Positions 35,101 through 42,910 are shown, counted from the first letter of the stretch. The stretch is DNA of 64,000 nucleotides from an uncultured Rhodospirillaceae bacterium (GCA_937927415.1 CALBDS010000044.1:173157-237156), one strand, 5' to 3'. Program-made: numbers and translations. The notes: generated from the letters alone by a model not told the origin.

Positions 35101-35993
35101 AACATCCGGTGCTTAAAGACCGTCCGTCGGACAGTTGTCTTCCGCCCGAATGGCGTCGTTATGTGGAAGAACTCCTCGATTTGCCGGGGAGCCAGCAACT
35201 CCATGCAGCGGCCGTTCTGTGCCAAAGGCTGGATTGGTTCCACGCCGTCGATCCGGGTTGGACCGAAGCACGCCTGATCCAACGGGCGGAAACCGGCGGT
35301 ACGGACGCCGTCTCGGCGTTCTGGGACGGACTGAGGTACGCAGGCCGTTTGTCGCTTCCGCTCTTTCTCCGCGTGAAGCCCCTGGTACTCGCGCGGGTCT
35401 CGGGAGCGCAGGAAAGGGAAGCACCGGCCTTTGCGGCGATGCTCCTGTTTCGCTGGATTACGAAAGGGGACGGACATCAGACCCGCATGGTCACAGACGA
35501 GGAACTGCGCGATTGTCTGCTGCGGGGTGGAATTGAGTTTCGTCACCAAGTGCTGTGGAATTTGGCCAACTGGCTGAAGGAAGACACGGCATCGCGCCGG
35601 GGCGATGTGCTGGCGTTCCTCCGCAACGTCTGGCCGCGCCAACACATCGCCAACGGCTCGCGAGAGACCGAGGGGCTGCTCCGGGTTCTGCTCACTCTGG
35701 ATGACGATTTCCCGTCGGGGGTGGAGGCGGTGATCCGCTGCCTCACGCCGCTCGACCGGCACGCCTCCATGGCAATGTATGACCTTGACGAACCGGACAC
35801 GCCGGAAGGGGCTCTGGTGCGGCGGTTTCCCGACGCCGTGCTGAAGATCCTGTACCGGATCCTGCCGGTCGACATGGCCCTCTGGCCCCACAACACCCGC
35901 GCAGTTCTGGGACTCATCGCGGAACAGGACTCCACCCTGGCCATGGATTCCCGGCTGCTGGAACTCCGGCGGAAACTGGAGCGGGGCCGATGA
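32190..35993 (+). CDS. Large SIR2-domain protein, candidate stand-alone anti-phage effector
   Basis: This 1,267-residue protein has an N-terminal SIR2 domain: FFCGAGVSRA (GAG 28-30), VTTNFDRL at 127-134, catalytic HLHG at 165-168 and GYSADDPPI at 216-224. Such motifs mark the SIR2_2-type NADases of prokaryotic defence. The remaining thousand or so residues (from about 260) contain no motif I recognise. They are rich in W and charged helices, and are likely a sensor or oligomerisation region. Length and layout recall the defence-associated sirtuins DSR1/DSR2, but I could not match them. ATG 32190 is preferred; ATG 32139 is possible. It is a lone gene between IS remnants, with no HerA, Argonaute or Thoeris partner beside it. 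Confidence 0.8.
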   Translation: MRFLENGPSIPNDLLTARDEGRVVFFCGAGVSRAKAGLPDFIGLTTTVLDQLGAAAGSEARRLFSSMRDGAPISADHIFGLLEQDFPFDVVRAKVSEALRPARRVDTSAHRTLLDLARCPDGAVRLVTTNFDRLFLRVAERTVKYWTPPLLPDLRRRATFEGIVHLHGITNKDYTGIEGEEFVVSSADFGHAYLSEGWAANFMRQLLQRFQIVFVGYSADDPPIRYLLEALGRTATSTAGLYAFQDGLPDEAQARWRSKGVDAIAYDGADRHAALWSTLDAWAARARDPQAWTGSVIAMARRGPADLAPHERGQVAHLVSTDYGAKVLAQADPPPPAEWLCVFDPAIRFGKPGNLGRYFEVGEHVDPFDRYGIDDDPAPARVAPDDHFTKREVPKGAWSALATQTGNSPAGRAATFAGPAANAPAALPPRLWSLGVWLSMVCHEPAAVWWATKQGALHPDVRDWIRWAVDHKAERFGPVVKRAWRHLLASWAEEYSWGRRDWYDLKKELAADGWTVSTAERIATTLQPRLTVAGPFWSGPIPPRDQPGLGMDQLFTLQVEYPEWQTDVDIPVAHLASMVRAVGRMLERATVLEAESGKSGLRLERPLTPDPDVRSNDPSFILGLDGLLAKYISLFNQLVAHSASAAHTERTFWPMDDHVFARLRMWAAGRKDLTTPAEAGRLLTGLSPCAFWDAHHQRDFLVAIEARWAAFPARTRSALAGRLVKGPPRWPRENRTEFRERRAAYALDRIHWLKAKGIDLPAPAEAIEDLRRAAPKWHEEHAAGAAVSMEGRGGLVVTDPSPTPLLNEPLASLIDAADRLRRRHPKDFLREEDPFQGYVQLKPVRALAALMLRTKTGEFPTTSWNAYLNSEARKNDRSRLTALIACRLTALPMSGLATIAHPVTSWMRVSAETLFRDHPDAFRALWDAVLRLLRAEPDVGKSTIIHSSRGRDWLAEGINAPAGRLADALFEHPVLKDRPSDSCLPPEWRRYVEELLDLPGSQQLHAAAVLCQRLDWFHAVDPGWTEARLIQRAETGGTDAVSAFWDGLRYAGRLSLPLFLRVKPLVLARVSGAQEREAPAFAAMLLFRWITKGDGHQTRMVTDEELRDCLLRGGIEFRHQVLWNLANWLKEDTASRRGDVLAFLRNVWPRQHIANGSRETEGLLRVLLTLDDDFPSGVEAVIRCLTPLDRHASMAMYDLDEPDTPEGALVRRFPDAVLKILYRILPVDMALWPHNTRAVLGLIAEQDSTLAMDSRLLELRRKLERGR

Positions 35994-35995
35994 CC

Positions 35996-36197
35996 CTAGG
36001 TTCTGTGGACATTTAGCAGGCTGCGGAAAAATTCATGTTTGGGCACCACGCTTGAATGAAACGGAATATTTTACCCTGCTTTGACCGAATTTAATTCGCC
36101 ATATCGAGCATGACGCGTAGCAATGATAAACATTTCTTTGAGACAAATTGTTTTTCTGCAGCCTGTTAGCGCAGCCAGAGGACAATAGCGGCCTGCT
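35996..36197. mobile_element. IS5-type terminal remnant, interrupted by a MITE
   Basis: After CTAG (35996-35999), GTTCTGTGGACATTTAG (36000-36016) matches the IS end at 31530. The IS end resumes at 36166 with TTAGCGCAGCCAGAGG, continuing to GCGGCC. That part equals the last codons of the IS transposase on the minus strand with a few mismatches, then diverges. Only about 45 bases of IS survive. Confidence 0.75.
36017..36165. mobile_element. 149-bp AT-rich MITE-like insertion
   Basis: The element starts CAGGCTGCGGAAAAA and ends TTTTTCTGCAGCCTG, giving 15-bp terminal inverted repeats with one mismatch. TTAG is duplicated on both sides (36013-36016 and 36166-36169). It carries no gene and is far more AT-rich than its surroundings. 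It inserted into the IS5-type end and is therefore younger than it. Confidence 0.8.
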
Positions 36198-37053
36198 GCA
36201 CCAGCCAGCGGTGGAAGCTGTGCGCCTCCGCCGAACGGGGGCCGGGGGCCTCCAACAGGAAATACTGGCCGGTGCGCACCCGCCCCGCCGGTCCCAGCGG
36301 CTCGGCCAGCCGCCCGGCCGCCAGGGGCCGTTCCACGAACAGCCGCGGCACCACCGCCAGCCCCAAGCCCTCTTCCGCCGCCTGGATGGCGAAGAAGGTG
36401 TGGTCCACCTCCAGCCGCCGGGGAAAGGCGCCGGGGTCAAGCCCCTGGGCGGCACACCACGCCGGCCACAGGTCGGGGCGGGCGCGGATGGTGATGATGG
36501 TGTGGGCGGCCAGCGCCGCGGCCCCGCCCGGCTCGTCCGGCCCCGGACGGCAGACGGGCGCACTCACCTCCTCCATCAGCGGCACCGGGGGCAGGCCCGC
36601 GAAATGGGCCACGTCGCGGCGGATGGCGTAATCGAAGCTTCGGCCGCGGTCCACCGGCCCGGTGGCGGTGGTCAGGGTCACCTCCACCTGCGGCCAGCCG
36701 CTCCGGAAATCGGGCAGGCGCGGTAACAGCCAATGCATGGCGAACGTGGGAATGCAATCCACCCGCACCCCACCCGGCCCGCCGCCGCCGCGCACATCCT
36801 CCGTCGCATCCTCCATCTGGGCGAACAGCCCGGCGATGCGGGTGAAGTAGCGTGCCCCCGCCGGGGTCAGCGCCACCTGCCGCCGCGAACGGTCGAACAG
36901 GTCCAGCCCCAGATGGGTTTCCAGGGCGCGGATCTGGCGGCTGACGGCGCCGGGGGTGACGCACAACTCCTCCGCCGCCAGACGGAAGCTGACATGGCGG
37001 GCAGCGGCGACGAAGGCGCGCAGCGCGTTCAGGGGAGGCAGGCGGGACGGCAT
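36166..37053 (-). CDS. LysR-type regulator with IS-derived C-terminus
   Basis: This 295-residue GcvA-like LysR protein starts MPSRLPPLNALRAFVAAARH, with HTH VSFRLAAEELCVTPGAVSRQ and effector-domain segment DCIPTFAMHWLLPRLPDF. Its last residues, AIVLWLR, and the stop codon come from the IS5-type end. The same codons, with four base changes, close the transposase remnant at 31.6 kb. Near-normal length suggests that only the extreme tail was replaced, so it may still work. It diverges from an MFS transporter gene, its likely target. Confidence 0.8.
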   Translation of the reverse strand: MPSRLPPLNALRAFVAAARHVSFRLAAEELCVTPGAVSRQIRALETHLGLDLFDRSRRQVALTPAGARYFTRIAGLFAQMEDATEDVRGGGGPGGVRVDCIPTFAMHWLLPRLPDFRSGWPQVEVTLTTATGPVDRGRSFDYAIRRDVAHFAGLPPVPLMEEVSAPVCRPGPDEPGGAAALAAHTIITIRARPDLWPAWCAAQGLDPGAFPRRLEVDHTFFAIQAAEEGLGLAVVPRLFVERPLAAGRLAEPLGPAGRVRTGQYFLLEAPGPRSAEAHSFHRWLVQQAAIVLWLR

Positions 37054-37055
37054 CC

Positions 37056-37072
37056 GTTGAGTTTTTCTCAAC
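37056..37072. promoter_or_regulatory. Candidate LysR operator palindrome
   Basis: GTTGAG-TTTTT-CTCAAC is a perfect 6-bp inverted repeat immediately before the LysR start and in the divergent LysR/MFS promoter. Its core TGAG-N5-CTCA equals the site upstream of the LysR gene at 4.5 kb. Confidence 0.6.
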
Positions 37073-37161
37073 TGTTGCCGGCGCACAAGTCGTTTTCGCC
37101 GACGCCCGCCGGGCGCTAGGCTGGGGCCGGACATCACCTGAACACCGGACAAACCGCCGCC

Positions 37162-38358
37162 ATGATCGCACCAAGGCTCGTGCTGTGCCTGGGTCTGTCC
37201 CAACTCGTCTGTTGGGGAACCACCTATTACCTCGTCGCCATTTTCGGGGAGGCCATGGCCGCCGGGCTGGGAATGGGGCTGTCGTGGATCCACGGCGGCT
37301 TCACCGTGGCGCTGGTCGCCATGGGGCTGGTGTCGGCACGGGTGGGCCGCATCATCGACCGCCACGGCGGGCGGGGCGTGATGGTGGCGGGATCGCTGCT
37401 GGGGGCTGCCGGCTGCCTGATCCTGGCCGGGTGCGACGGGATGACGGGGTATTACGCCGCCTGGGTGGTGCTGGGGGTGGCGATGCGCTGCTGCCTGTAC
37501 GACGCCGCCTTCGCCGCGTTGGCGTGGGTGGGCGGGGCATCGGCCCGGCGGCCCATTTCCCACATCACGCTGCTGGGCGGGCTGGCGTCGTCGGTCTTCT
37601 GGCCCATCGGGCAAACGCTGATCGAGCGTCTGGGGTGGCGGGGGGCGCTGGTGGTCTATGCCGGGTTCCTGCTGGCAACGGTGCCGCTGCATTGGCGCAT
37701 CCCCGGCGGGGAAAGGCGGGTGGAGGCGTCATCCCCCCTCCCCGCCGCCGCCCCGGCCGAGATCCGCGGGGATGCCCGCCGGGCGGGGGTGCTTTATGCG
37801 GTGATCGTGGCGTCCACCGGCGCGCTGGCATCCGCGTTGTCGGCGCACATGATCGGGATCATCGCCGGTATGGGCATGGGCCTGGGCGTGGCGGTGGTGC
37901 TGTCGTCGCTGCGCGGCGTCGGCCAGTCGGCGGCACGGCTGGCGGAGGTGCTGTTCGGAAAGCGCCTGTCCCCCGCCGGGCTGGCGGTTCTGTCCACCGC
38001 CCTGTTGCCGGTCAGCGCCGGGTTCGGCTTTGCCGCCGGGGTGTCGGTGGCGGCGGGGGCTGCCTTTTCCGTGCTGTTCGGGGCTGGAAACGGGCTGGTC
38101 ACCATCGTCCGCGGCACGCTGCCGCTGGTGCTGTTCGACCCCCGCACTTACGGCACCACGGTGGGGCGGCTGATCGCGCCGGGCTTCTACGTCTCCGCCG
38201 CCGCCCCGCTGCTGTTCGCGCTGGTGATGGAACGGTTCGGGGCCGCCGCCGCCCTGCCCCTGTCGGCGGCACTGGGCGGGCTGGCGCTGGCGGCGGCGGT
38301 GCTGCTGGCCTGGGATGGCGCCCGTCCCCGATTTTGGTTCGGGTCAGGCCGCGGATGA
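37162..38358 (+). CDS. MFS transporter
   Basis: This 398-residue protein has about twelve hydrophobic segments. The first is LVLCLGLSQLVCWGTTYYLV, then the loop GRIIDRHGGRGVMVAGSLLG between segments 2 and 3, a standard MFS loop. The substrate cannot be told. It is divergent from the LysR gene and shares its promoter region of 108 bases. Confidence 0.85.
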   Translation: MIAPRLVLCLGLSQLVCWGTTYYLVAIFGEAMAAGLGMGLSWIHGGFTVALVAMGLVSARVGRIIDRHGGRGVMVAGSLLGAAGCLILAGCDGMTGYYAAWVVLGVAMRCCLYDAAFAALAWVGGASARRPISHITLLGGLASSVFWPIGQTLIERLGWRGALVVYAGFLLATVPLHWRIPGGERRVEASSPLPAAAPAEIRGDARRAGVLYAVIVASTGALASALSAHMIGIIAGMGMGLGVAVVLSSLRGVGQSAARLAEVLFGKRLSPAGLAVLSTALLPVSAGFGFAAGVSVAAGAAFSVLFGAGNGLVTIVRGTLPLVLFDPRTYGTTVGRLIAPGFYVSAAAPLLFALVMERFGAAAALPLSAALGGLALAAAVLLAWDGARPRFWFGSGRG

Positions 38359-38398
38359 TGCTATGGCGGGGCGTGTCCGTTACCGGAAAGGCGTTGAC

Positions 38399-39016
38399 GT
38401 GTTTGATTCATCCGTTCTGTTCGCCATGGCCGCCCCGTCGGAATACGGCCCCCGCCTGAAAGCGCGCATCACGCCCGTCATGATCGGCATCGGGCCGGTC
38501 GAAGCCGGGGTGAACCTGACGGCGGAACTGGCCCGGCGCGCCCAAAGCGGTGATACGCCGTCACTGGTGGTCAGCCTGGGGTCGGCCGGTTCCCGCACCC
38601 TGCCGCAGACCGGCATCTTCCAGGTCACGGCCATCTCCTACCGCGACATGGATGTGTCGCCCTTGGGATTCGAGAAGGGGCGGACGCCGCTGCTGGATCT
38701 TCCGGCGGTGATCCCCCTGCCCCACCGCATTCCCGGCATCGCGGAAGCCACCCTGTCCACCGGGGCGAACATCGTGTCGGGGGCGGGGTACGACGGCATC
38801 GACGCCGATATGGTCGATATGGAAACCTATGCCGTCTGGCGCGCCTGCCAGAAATTCGCCGTGCCGATGATCGGGCTGCGGGGCATTTCCGACGGCAAGG
38901 CCGAGTTGACCCACATCGCCGACTGGAAGGAATACCTTCACGTCATCGACGGCAAGCTGGCCCAGGCCCTCGACCATCTGAAGCAGGCGCTGGCCGAGGG
39001 GCTGGTTCCGGCATAA
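38399..39016 (+). CDS. mtnN: 5'-methylthioadenosine/S-adenosylhomocysteine nucleosidase
   Basis: This 205-residue nucleoside phosphorylase-fold protein has SLGSAGSRTLPQTGIFQVTA, the substrate segment VDMETYAVWRAC and GLRGISDGKAEL with the catalytic Asp. It would hydrolyse MTA and SAH to recycle adenine and S-ribosyl compounds. The GTG at 38399 is chosen because GGAAAGG lies seven bases upstream. An ATG at 38363 would add 12 residues that do not fit the family start. Confidence 0.82.
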   Translation: MFDSSVLFAMAAPSEYGPRLKARITPVMIGIGPVEAGVNLTAELARRAQSGDTPSLVVSLGSAGSRTLPQTGIFQVTAISYRDMDVSPLGFEKGRTPLLDLPAVIPLPHRIPGIAEATLSTGANIVSGAGYDGIDADMVDMETYAVWRACQKFAVPMIGLRGISDGKAELTHIADWKEYLHVIDGKLAQALDHLKQALAEGLVPA

Positions 39017-39021
39017 GGCCG

Positions 39022-39630
39022 TCAGAACTCGATCCCCGCCTGGGCCTTGACGCCCGCGCGGAAGGGGTGCTTGACCAGCGTCATCTCGGTGACCAGATCG
39101 GCGGCCTCGATCAACTCGGGCTTGGCGTTGCGGCCGGTGACGATCACATGGGTGTCGGCCGGGCGGCCGGTCAGCACCGCGATCACCTCGTCCAGGGGCA
39201 GGTGGTCGTTGCGCAGAACGATGTTCAACTCGTCCAGCACCACCATGCGCACGTCGGGATCGGCGATGGCGGCCTTGGCCTGCGCCCACGCCGCCGCCGC
39301 CGCCGCCATGTCGCGCTGGCGGTCCTGGCTTTCCCACGAGAAACCCTCGCCGTGGGCGTGGATGGTCACCAGTTCGGGAAAGGCCTCCAACACCGCGCGC
39401 TCGCCGGTGTCCCACTTGCCCTTCACGAACTGGATGATGGCGGTCTTCATACCGTGGCCGATGGCGCGCATCACCATGCCGAAGGCGGCGGTGGATTTGC
39501 CCTTGCCGGTGCCGGTGTGGACGATCAGCAGCCCCTTCTCGATGGTCTTGCCGGCCATCATGCGGTCGCGGGCGGCCTTGATCTTCGCCATTTTCTCGGC
39601 GTGAAGACGGTCCTGGTCCTGGTCGCTCAT
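39022..39630 (-). CDS. cobO: Cob(I)yrinic acid a,c-diamide adenosyltransferase
   Basis: This 202-residue BtuR/CobO-type enzyme has P-loop GTGKGKST (residues 40-47), then FGMVMRAIGHGMKTAIIQF and VVLDELNIVL. It attaches the adenosyl group to cobalt. It overlaps cobB by four bases (ATGA) and is the last gene of cobA-cobB-cobO. It ends five bases from the convergent nucleosidase gene. Confidence 0.93.
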   Translation of the reverse strand: MSDQDQDRLHAEKMAKIKAARDRMMAGKTIEKGLLIVHTGTGKGKSTAAFGMVMRAIGHGMKTAIIQFVKGKWDTGERAVLEAFPELVTIHAHGEGFSWESQDRQRDMAAAAAAWAQAKAAIADPDVRMVVLDELNIVLRNDHLPLDEVIAVLTGRPADTHVIVTGRNAKPELIEAADLVTEMTLVKHPFRAGVKAQAGIEF

Positions 39631-40979
39631 GCTGTCGGCTCCGCGGCGATGATGTGGAAGAACGATCCCGACACCCGGCCCCGCACCCCGCCCAGCGCGC
39701 CCAGGTCGCTGCCATCGGCGGCGGTGGCGGTGAACAGGGGCGTGTCGCTGCCGGGATCGGCGACGGTGGCGTAATGGAATTCGTGCCCGCGCAGGGCCGT
39801 TCCTCCGTGCCCCAGCGGCCCGCCGGCCAGCAGCACCGCCCGACGATAGCCCAGATGCATCTTGCGCCGGGCAAAGGACGTGCGGTGGGAGAGCAGCCCC
39901 AGCATGGGATGGGTCACCCGCTCCGCATCCTCCAGCGACTGGCCCAGCACCATATAGCCGCCGCATTCGCCATAGACGGCACCACGCCCGGCAAAGGCCG
40001 TCAGCCCGGCGCGGAACCCGGCGCAGACCGCCAGATGCCCGGCGTGCAGTTCGGGATAGCCGCCGGGCAGGTAGACGGCATCGGCGTCGTCCGGCGGCGC
40101 CTCGTCGGCCAGGGGAGAGAAGAAGCGGATCTCCGCCCCCTCCCGCCACCAGCCATCGAGCAGGTGGGGGTAGGCGAAGGTGAAGGCGGCGTCGCGGGCC
40201 ACAGCGATGCGCTGCCCGATGGGCGGCAGGGCCGGTTCCCCCGATCCGCGCACGGTCCGGGTGGCCTGGGCGAGGTCCAGCAGCGCCGGAATGTCCAGAT
40301 GCGCGGTGACGAAATCACCCAGATCGCGCAGGCGGCGGTCAAGCTCCGGCGTTTCCCCCGCCTGCACCAGCCCCAGATGGCGTTCGGGCAGCGACAGCGA
40401 CGGATCCCGCGGCAGGTTGCCCAGAACGGGAATGCCCAGATCCCGAATGGCATCGCCGCACAGGCGGGCGTGGCGGGGGCTGCCCACGTTGTTCAGCACC
40501 ACCCCGCCGATGCGCACGTCGGGACGGTAGGTGGCAAAGCCCTTGACCAATGCGGCGGCGGATTGCGACTGCCCTTTCGCGTTCACCACCAGCACCACCG
40601 GCCAGCCGGTGCGGGCGGCGATGTCGGCGGTGGCACCGCTGCCGAAGGCCGGGTAACCCTCTGCTCCCGGCACCCCGTCGAACAGGCCCATCAGCCCTTC
40701 GCACACCACCAGATCCACCCCCTGCCCCACCCGATGGATCAGGGTGTCCAGCAGGTCCGGCGCCATGGCCCAGGTGTCGAGGTTGACGCTGGGCCGCCCG
40801 GTTGCGGCGGTGTGAAAGGCGGGATCGATGTAGTCCGGCCCGGCCTTGGCCGCCCCCACCTTCACCCCGCGCGCCGTCAGGGCCGCCAGCAGGCCCAGAG
40901 TCAGCGTGGTCTTGCCGGTCCCCGACGCCGGGGCGGCGATGATGATGCCGCGGGCCGGTCCTTCTCCCCCTTCGCTCAT
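39627..40979 (-). CDS. cobB: Cobyrinate (hydrogenobyrinate) a,c-diamide synthase
   Basis: This 450-residue ATP-dependent amidotransferase has an N-terminal dethiobiotin-synthase-like domain (IIAAPASGTGKTTLTLGLLA, KAGPDYIDPAFH). A C-terminal class I glutaminase-like domain has nucleophile Cys in GAVYGECGGYMVLGQ. It amidates the a and c side chains of the corrin ring. One base separates its ATG from the cobA stop. Confidence 0.93.
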   Translation of the reverse strand: MSEGGEGPARGIIIAAPASGTGKTTLTLGLLAALTARGVKVGAAKAGPDYIDPAFHTAATGRPSVNLDTWAMAPDLLDTLIHRVGQGVDLVVCEGLMGLFDGVPGAEGYPAFGSGATADIAARTGWPVVLVVNAKGQSQSAAALVKGFATYRPDVRIGGVVLNNVGSPRHARLCGDAIRDLGIPVLGNLPRDPSLSLPERHLGLVQAGETPELDRRLRDLGDFVTAHLDIPALLDLAQATRTVRGSGEPALPPIGQRIAVARDAAFTFAYPHLLDGWWREGAEIRFFSPLADEAPPDDADAVYLPGGYPELHAGHLAVCAGFRAGLTAFAGRGAVYGECGGYMVLGQSLEDAERVTHPMLGLLSHRTSFARRKMHLGYRRAVLLAGGPLGHGGTALRGHEFHYATVADPGSDTPLFTATAADGSDLGALGGVRGRVSGSFFHIIAAEPTA

Positions 40980-40980
40980 G

Positions 40981-41757
40981 TCATCCCCGCCATGCCAGTT
41001 GCGCCCGCAGACCCACCACGTCGCCCACCAGAATGATCGCCGGCGGCTCCAGCCCGCTGTCGGCCATGTCGGCGGCACAGGTGGCAAGCGTGGTTTCCAG
41101 AACCTTCTGCCGTTCGGTGGTGGCGTCGGCGATCACCGCCACCGGGGTGGAGGCGGCGCGCCCCCCCGCCATCAGTTCCGCCGCGATGCCGGGCATGGCC
41201 CGCCACGCCATATAGAGCACCAGCGGCGCGCCCGTCGCCGCCAGCGCCCGCCAGTCCGGCCCGCCGCCCAGCGAATAGCCGGTGACGAAGATCACCGCCT
41301 GGTTGTTGTCGCGGTGGGTGACGGGAATGCCGGCATAGGCCGGGCCGGCGATGCCCGAGGTGATGCCCGGCACGATGCGGAACGGGATGCCCGCCCCGGC
41401 CAGGGTCAACGCCTCCTCCCCCCCGCGGCCGAAGACGAAGGGGTCACCACCCTTCAGCCGCAGCACCCGCTTGTTCTGCCGCGCCAGTTCGACCAGACGG
41501 CGGCTGATGTCGTCCTGCTGGGCCGACGGACGCCCGCCGCGCTTGCCGGCGAATTCCAACTCAGCCTGCGGCCCGGCCAGTTCCAGGATGCGGGGATCGA
41601 CCAGCGCGTCATGGACGATGACGTCGGCATCGCGTAGACCTTGCAGCGCCAGCAGCGTCAGCAGGCCGGGGTCGCCGGGTCCGGCCCCCGCCAGCCAGAC
41701 GCTGCCCGGCGCGAAGGGAACCTGGATGCTCTCGGGAATGGGGGCCGCGTGGATCAT
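40981..41757 (-). CDS. cobA: Uroporphyrinogen-III C-methyltransferase
   Basis: This 258-residue SUMT has the SAM-binding start VWLAGAGPGDPGLLTLLALQ, DALVDPRILEL, RLKGGDPFVFGRGGEE and the ITSGIAGPAYAGIPVTHRD segment. It makes precorrin-2. There is no CysG-type oxidase domain, so it is dedicated to methylation. Its ATG overlaps the divergent cbiD ATG in the sequence CATG. Confidence 0.93.
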   Translation of the reverse strand: MIHAAPIPESIQVPFAPGSVWLAGAGPGDPGLLTLLALQGLRDADVIVHDALVDPRILELAGPQAELEFAGKRGGRPSAQQDDISRRLVELARQNKRVLRLKGGDPFVFGRGGEEALTLAGAGIPFRIVPGITSGIAGPAYAGIPVTHRDNNQAVIFVTGYSLGGGPDWRALAATGAPLVLYMAWRAMPGIAAELMAGGRAASTPVAVIADATTERQKVLETTLATCAADMADSGLEPPAIILVGDVVGLRAQLAWRG

Positions 41758-42910
41758 GGCGGAAGGCTCAGCAGACGAAAACGGGGATGGGACGGGCGGA
41801 GACGGCAAGGCGTTGCGGCGCGGCTGGACCACCGGCACCTGTGCCACCGCGGCCACGCGGGCGGCGGTGGAGGCGCTGTTGACCGGTGTCTTTCCCGATC
41901 CGGTGACGGTGACCCTGCCCGGCGGCCAGCGCCCGGCCTTCGCCCTGGCCTGGACCGACAAGGGTGATGGTTGGGCGGCGGCGGGCGTGGTCAAGGACGC
42001 GGGCGACGATCCCGACGTGACCCACGGCGCCCTGATCCGCGCCAGGGTGTGGCGGGGGGAGCCGGGGCGCGGCCTGATCTTCCGCGCCGGGACGGGCGTG
42101 GGCACGGTGACCCGTCCGGGGCTGCCGCTGCCGGTCGGGGAACCGGCCATCAACCCCGTGCCCCGCGCCATGATCGCCCGGACCATCCGCGAGGCCGCGG
42201 GCGACGACGCCGATTTCGTGGTGGAAATCTCCATCCCCAACGGCGAGGCGCTGGCGAAAAGCACCATGAACGGGCGGTTGGGCATCGTCGGCGGGCTGTC
42301 GATCCTGGGCACCACCGGCATCGTGGTTCCCTATTCCTGCTCCGCCTGGATCGCGTCGATCCAGCGGGGGGTGGACGTGGCCCGCGCCGCCGGTCTTTCC
42401 CATGTGGCGGCCAGCACCGGCGATCTGTCGGAACGCGCCGCCGCATCCCGCCACGGGCTGGACGAGGTGGCGCTGATCGACATGGGCGATTTCGCCGGGG
42501 GCACGCTGAAATACCTGCGCGGCCATCCGGTGCCCCGGCTGACGCTGGCCGGCGGCTTCGCCAAATTCTCCAAGCTGGCACAGGGGCTGCTGGACCTGCA
42601 TTCCAAGCGCAACAGCGTCGATCTGGAGTGGATCGCGGAACAGCTTGCCGCGCTTGGCGCCGACACCGCCCTGGTGAACGCGGCCCGCGGCGCCAACACC
42701 GCCGCCCAGGTGCAGACAATGGCCGCGGCCGCCGGCCTGCCGCTGGCCGACCGCATCGCCGCCCTGGCGCAGGAGACCGCCCTGGCGACGCTGGACGGCG
42801 CGCCGGTGGCGGTGGAGGTGATCGTCACCGACCGCCAGGGCCGCATCACCGGGGTTGCCGACTGGAAAGGCCCCCATCACTCCCCCACGGGGAACCCGCC
42901 CGCGGGATAA
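41756..42910 (+). CDS. cbiD: Precorrin-5 C1-methyltransferase CbiD
   Basis: This 384-residue CbiD-family protein has LRRGWTTGTCATAATRAAVE, INPVPRAMIARTIREA and GRLGIVGGLSILGTTGIV. In the cobalt-early pathway CbiD methylates C1. Here it sits among CobG/CobN-type (cobalt-late) genes and no cobF is present, so it probably replaces CobF, as in pseudomonads. ATG 41756 overlaps the cobA start codon. The end runs 34 bases into the convergent cobM. Confidence 0.9.
   Translation: MAEGSADENGDGTGGDGKALRRGWTTGTCATAATRAAVEALLTGVFPDPVTVTLPGGQRPAFALAWTDKGDGWAAAGVVKDAGDDPDVTHGALIRARVWRGEPGRGLIFRAGTGVGTVTRPGLPLPVGEPAINPVPRAMIARTIREAAGDDADFVVEISIPNGEALAKSTMNGRLGIVGGLSILGTTGIVVPYSCSAWIASIQRGVDVARAAGLSHVAASTGDLSERAAASRHGLDEVALIDMGDFAGGTLKYLRGHPVPRLTLAGGFAKFSKLAQGLLDLHSKRNSVDLEWIAEQLAALGADTALVNAARGANTAAQVQTMAAAAGLPLADRIAALAQETALATLDGAPVAVEVIVTDRQGRITGVADWKGPHHSPTGNPPAG

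Noticed and set aside
288..35993. A SIR2-HerA defence pair formed by the ATPase at 0.3 kb and the SIR2 gene at 32 kb
   Set aside because: The genes are more than 30 kb apart and on opposite strands. The SIR2 protein is far larger than the SIR2 of known SIR2-HerA pairs.
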